Assembly (NCBI GenBank): GCA_011772595.1
Contig: WVZH01000326.1
Location: 139,939-154,396, forward strand
DNA: 14,458 nt
DNA from: Anaerolineales bacterium
GTDB taxonomy: Bacteria; Chloroflexota; Anaerolineae; Anaerolineales; E44-bin32
Reading direction: 5' to 3'
A model generated the notes under the pieces. The model saw only the letters and a program-made list of their open reading frames with translations, searched no databases and was not told the origin of the DNA. Shown piece by piece: positions 13,707 through 14,458 of the stretch (position 1 is the stretch's first letter; each line of letters starts with the position of its first letter). Made by a program: the position numbers and the translations under genes.

Positions 13707-14210
13707 ATGACACTACAAGGTCAACGCGTTCAAGCCAGTCGATACACGCTCATCCCGCGCACATTGAGCTTCCTCGTTCGACAAGATTCTGTCCTGCTCA
13801 TACAGATTCCAGAAGATCGAGGCGCCTGGTCAGGGAGGTTGAATGGTATCGGTGGTCACATCGAGCAAGGGGAAGATCCGCTCAGTTCAGCCCTGCGCGA
13901 GATACGTGAGGAAACTGGTTTGGAACCTGTCGACTTGAAGCTTTGCGGTGTCGTCATCGTCGATACTGGCACCAAACCCGGGATTGGCCTCTACGTCTTC
14001 GTCGGAGGGGCCGGAGACAACAAACCTCAAGCAAGTCTAGAGGGATCCCCTACTTGGATACCGCAAAGCAAACTCGAGAGTTACCAGTTGGTGGAGGACA
14101 TACCCATCTTGCTCCCGCGAGCGCTGCAAAGCTACGACACGGGGGTTCCTTTTTCCGCTTTCTATCAATACGATGAGAATGATCAACTGGTTGTGAAGCT
14201 CTTGCCATGA
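13707..14210 (+). CDS. Nudix hydrolase (8-oxo-dGTP diphosphatase-like)
   Basis: A 167-residue Nudix enzyme that would cleave a nucleoside diphosphate linked to another group. A complete Nudix box spans residues 50-72: G50, E56, R64, E65, E68, E69, G71 and L72 are all in place (GGHIEQGEDPLSSALREI, then REETGL). SRYTLIPRTLSFLVRQDSVL is the usual first strand, and GVVIVDTGTKPGIGLYVF and YQLVEDIPILLP follow. These fit the MutT/8-oxo-dGTPase-like group, but the substrate is not certain. I chose ATG 13707 because the family usually begins about this far before the PRTL strand, and because a TATAAT at 13608-13613 lies only three bases before the alternative in-frame ATG 13617. Neither start has a good ribosome binding site. 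The stop codon lies in a palindrome, TGACCACGGTCA (14208-14219). Confidence 0.88.
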   Translation: MTLQGQRVQASRYTLIPRTLSFLVRQDSVLLIQIPEDRGAWSGRLNGIGGHIEQGEDPLSSALREIREETGLEPVDLKLCGVVIVDTGTKPGIGLYVFVGGAGDNKPQASLEGSPTWIPQSKLESYQLVEDIPILLPRALQSYDTGVPFSAFYQYDENDQLVVKLLP

Positions 14211-14225
14211 CCACGGTCAAATAGG

Positions 14226-14458
14226 CTACTCACCGGGAATGGCATAGAAAACCAGCAACGTGCTCCCATAGCGTCTTTGGTCGAATTCCATGAGTTGCTC
14301 GAGATTCAACCTTTCATATTCCCGTGGGTGGAGTTGCGCAATAACCCATGCATCCGGATTGAGCCACTTTGACGCCAAGCGATCGAGCTCTTTTACTGCT
14401 CGATCCCACATACCCTGATGTTGCGGTGGAGCAACATACACATAGTCGTACCTCTCGG
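14226..14458 (-). CDS. rsmD: 16S rRNA (guanine966-N2)-methyltransferase RsmD, C-terminal part
   Basis: The C-terminal roughly 77 residues of a gene that enters from the right edge. ERYDYVYVAPPQHQGMW corresponds to motif IV of RsmD-type methyltransferases, followed by NPDAWVIAQLHPREYERL and FDQRRYGSTLLVFYAIPG, the last strands of the Rossmann-fold methylase. RsmD methylates N2 of G966 of 16S rRNA. Motif IV reads APPQ instead of the usual DPPF/Y. The frame is open to the edge; the internal GTG at 14441 is not a real start. It is convergent with the Nudix gene, 15 bases apart. Confidence 0.78.
   Translation of the reverse strand, partial: ERYDYVYVAPPQHQGMWDRAVKELDRLASKWLNPDAWVIAQLHPREYERLNLEQLMEFDQRRYGSTLLVFYAIPGE

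Noticed and set aside
1..14458. Mobile element, CRISPR array or phage genes
   Set aside because: No transposase, integrase, terminal repeats or regularly spaced direct repeats were seen.

Overview
The window is a bacterial chromosomal segment. The best taxonomic guess is Chloroflexota, probably Anaerolineae. That guess is an inference from the protein style: a plsX-fabF-(NERD-like)-fabF block, a YdjI-type SPFH protein, an RsmD with the variant APPQ motif, a lipoprotein amino-acid binding protein and several TTG starts. No rRNA or universal marker gene is present to settle it. I see no insertion sequence, prophage, CRISPR array or integrase, so this looks like resident chromosome.

Left block (1-3172, all +): a 77-residue small protein; a TIM-barrel glycosidase-like protein with a C-terminal module resembling cell-wall-binding repeats; an FtsZ that overlaps it by 8 bases; a 76-residue small protein that appears to be a paralogue of the first; and a 69-residue membrane protein that overlaps by ATGA. 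The tight packing suggests one transcript. The FtsZ keeps the GTP-binding signature and the C-terminal conserved peptide, but its T7 loop carries His where the second catalytic Asp normally sits. This is the most interesting region: possibly a specialised FtsZ filament with wall-directed and membrane partners.

Middle block: a divergent LytR-CpsA-Psr-like membrane protein (3387-4145) sits behind a promoter whose -10 box lies inside a perfect 10-bp inverted repeat. After a 450-base intergenic stretch with a promoter and a 19-bp palindrome comes a polar amino-acid ABC importer (binding lipoprotein, permease, ATPase; 4594-7162). A strong hairpin after the binding-protein gene probably sets the usual excess of that subunit. 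On the opposite strand lies a tRNA-Leu(GAG) with a perfect-consensus promoter and its own hairpin terminator.

Lipid block (7435-11795, +): plsX, fabF, a NERD-like membrane protein and a second fabF. Both FabF copies keep the Cys-His-His triad and both have Leu at the usual Phe gatekeeper position. PlsX and FabF together link acyl-ACP elongation to phospholipid synthesis.

Right block: a two-gene minus-strand operon encodes a coiled-coil protein and an SPFH protein that ends in an excisionase-type helix-turn-helix. Divergent from it is a Nudix hydrolase. The C-terminal end of rsmD enters from the right edge on the minus strand.
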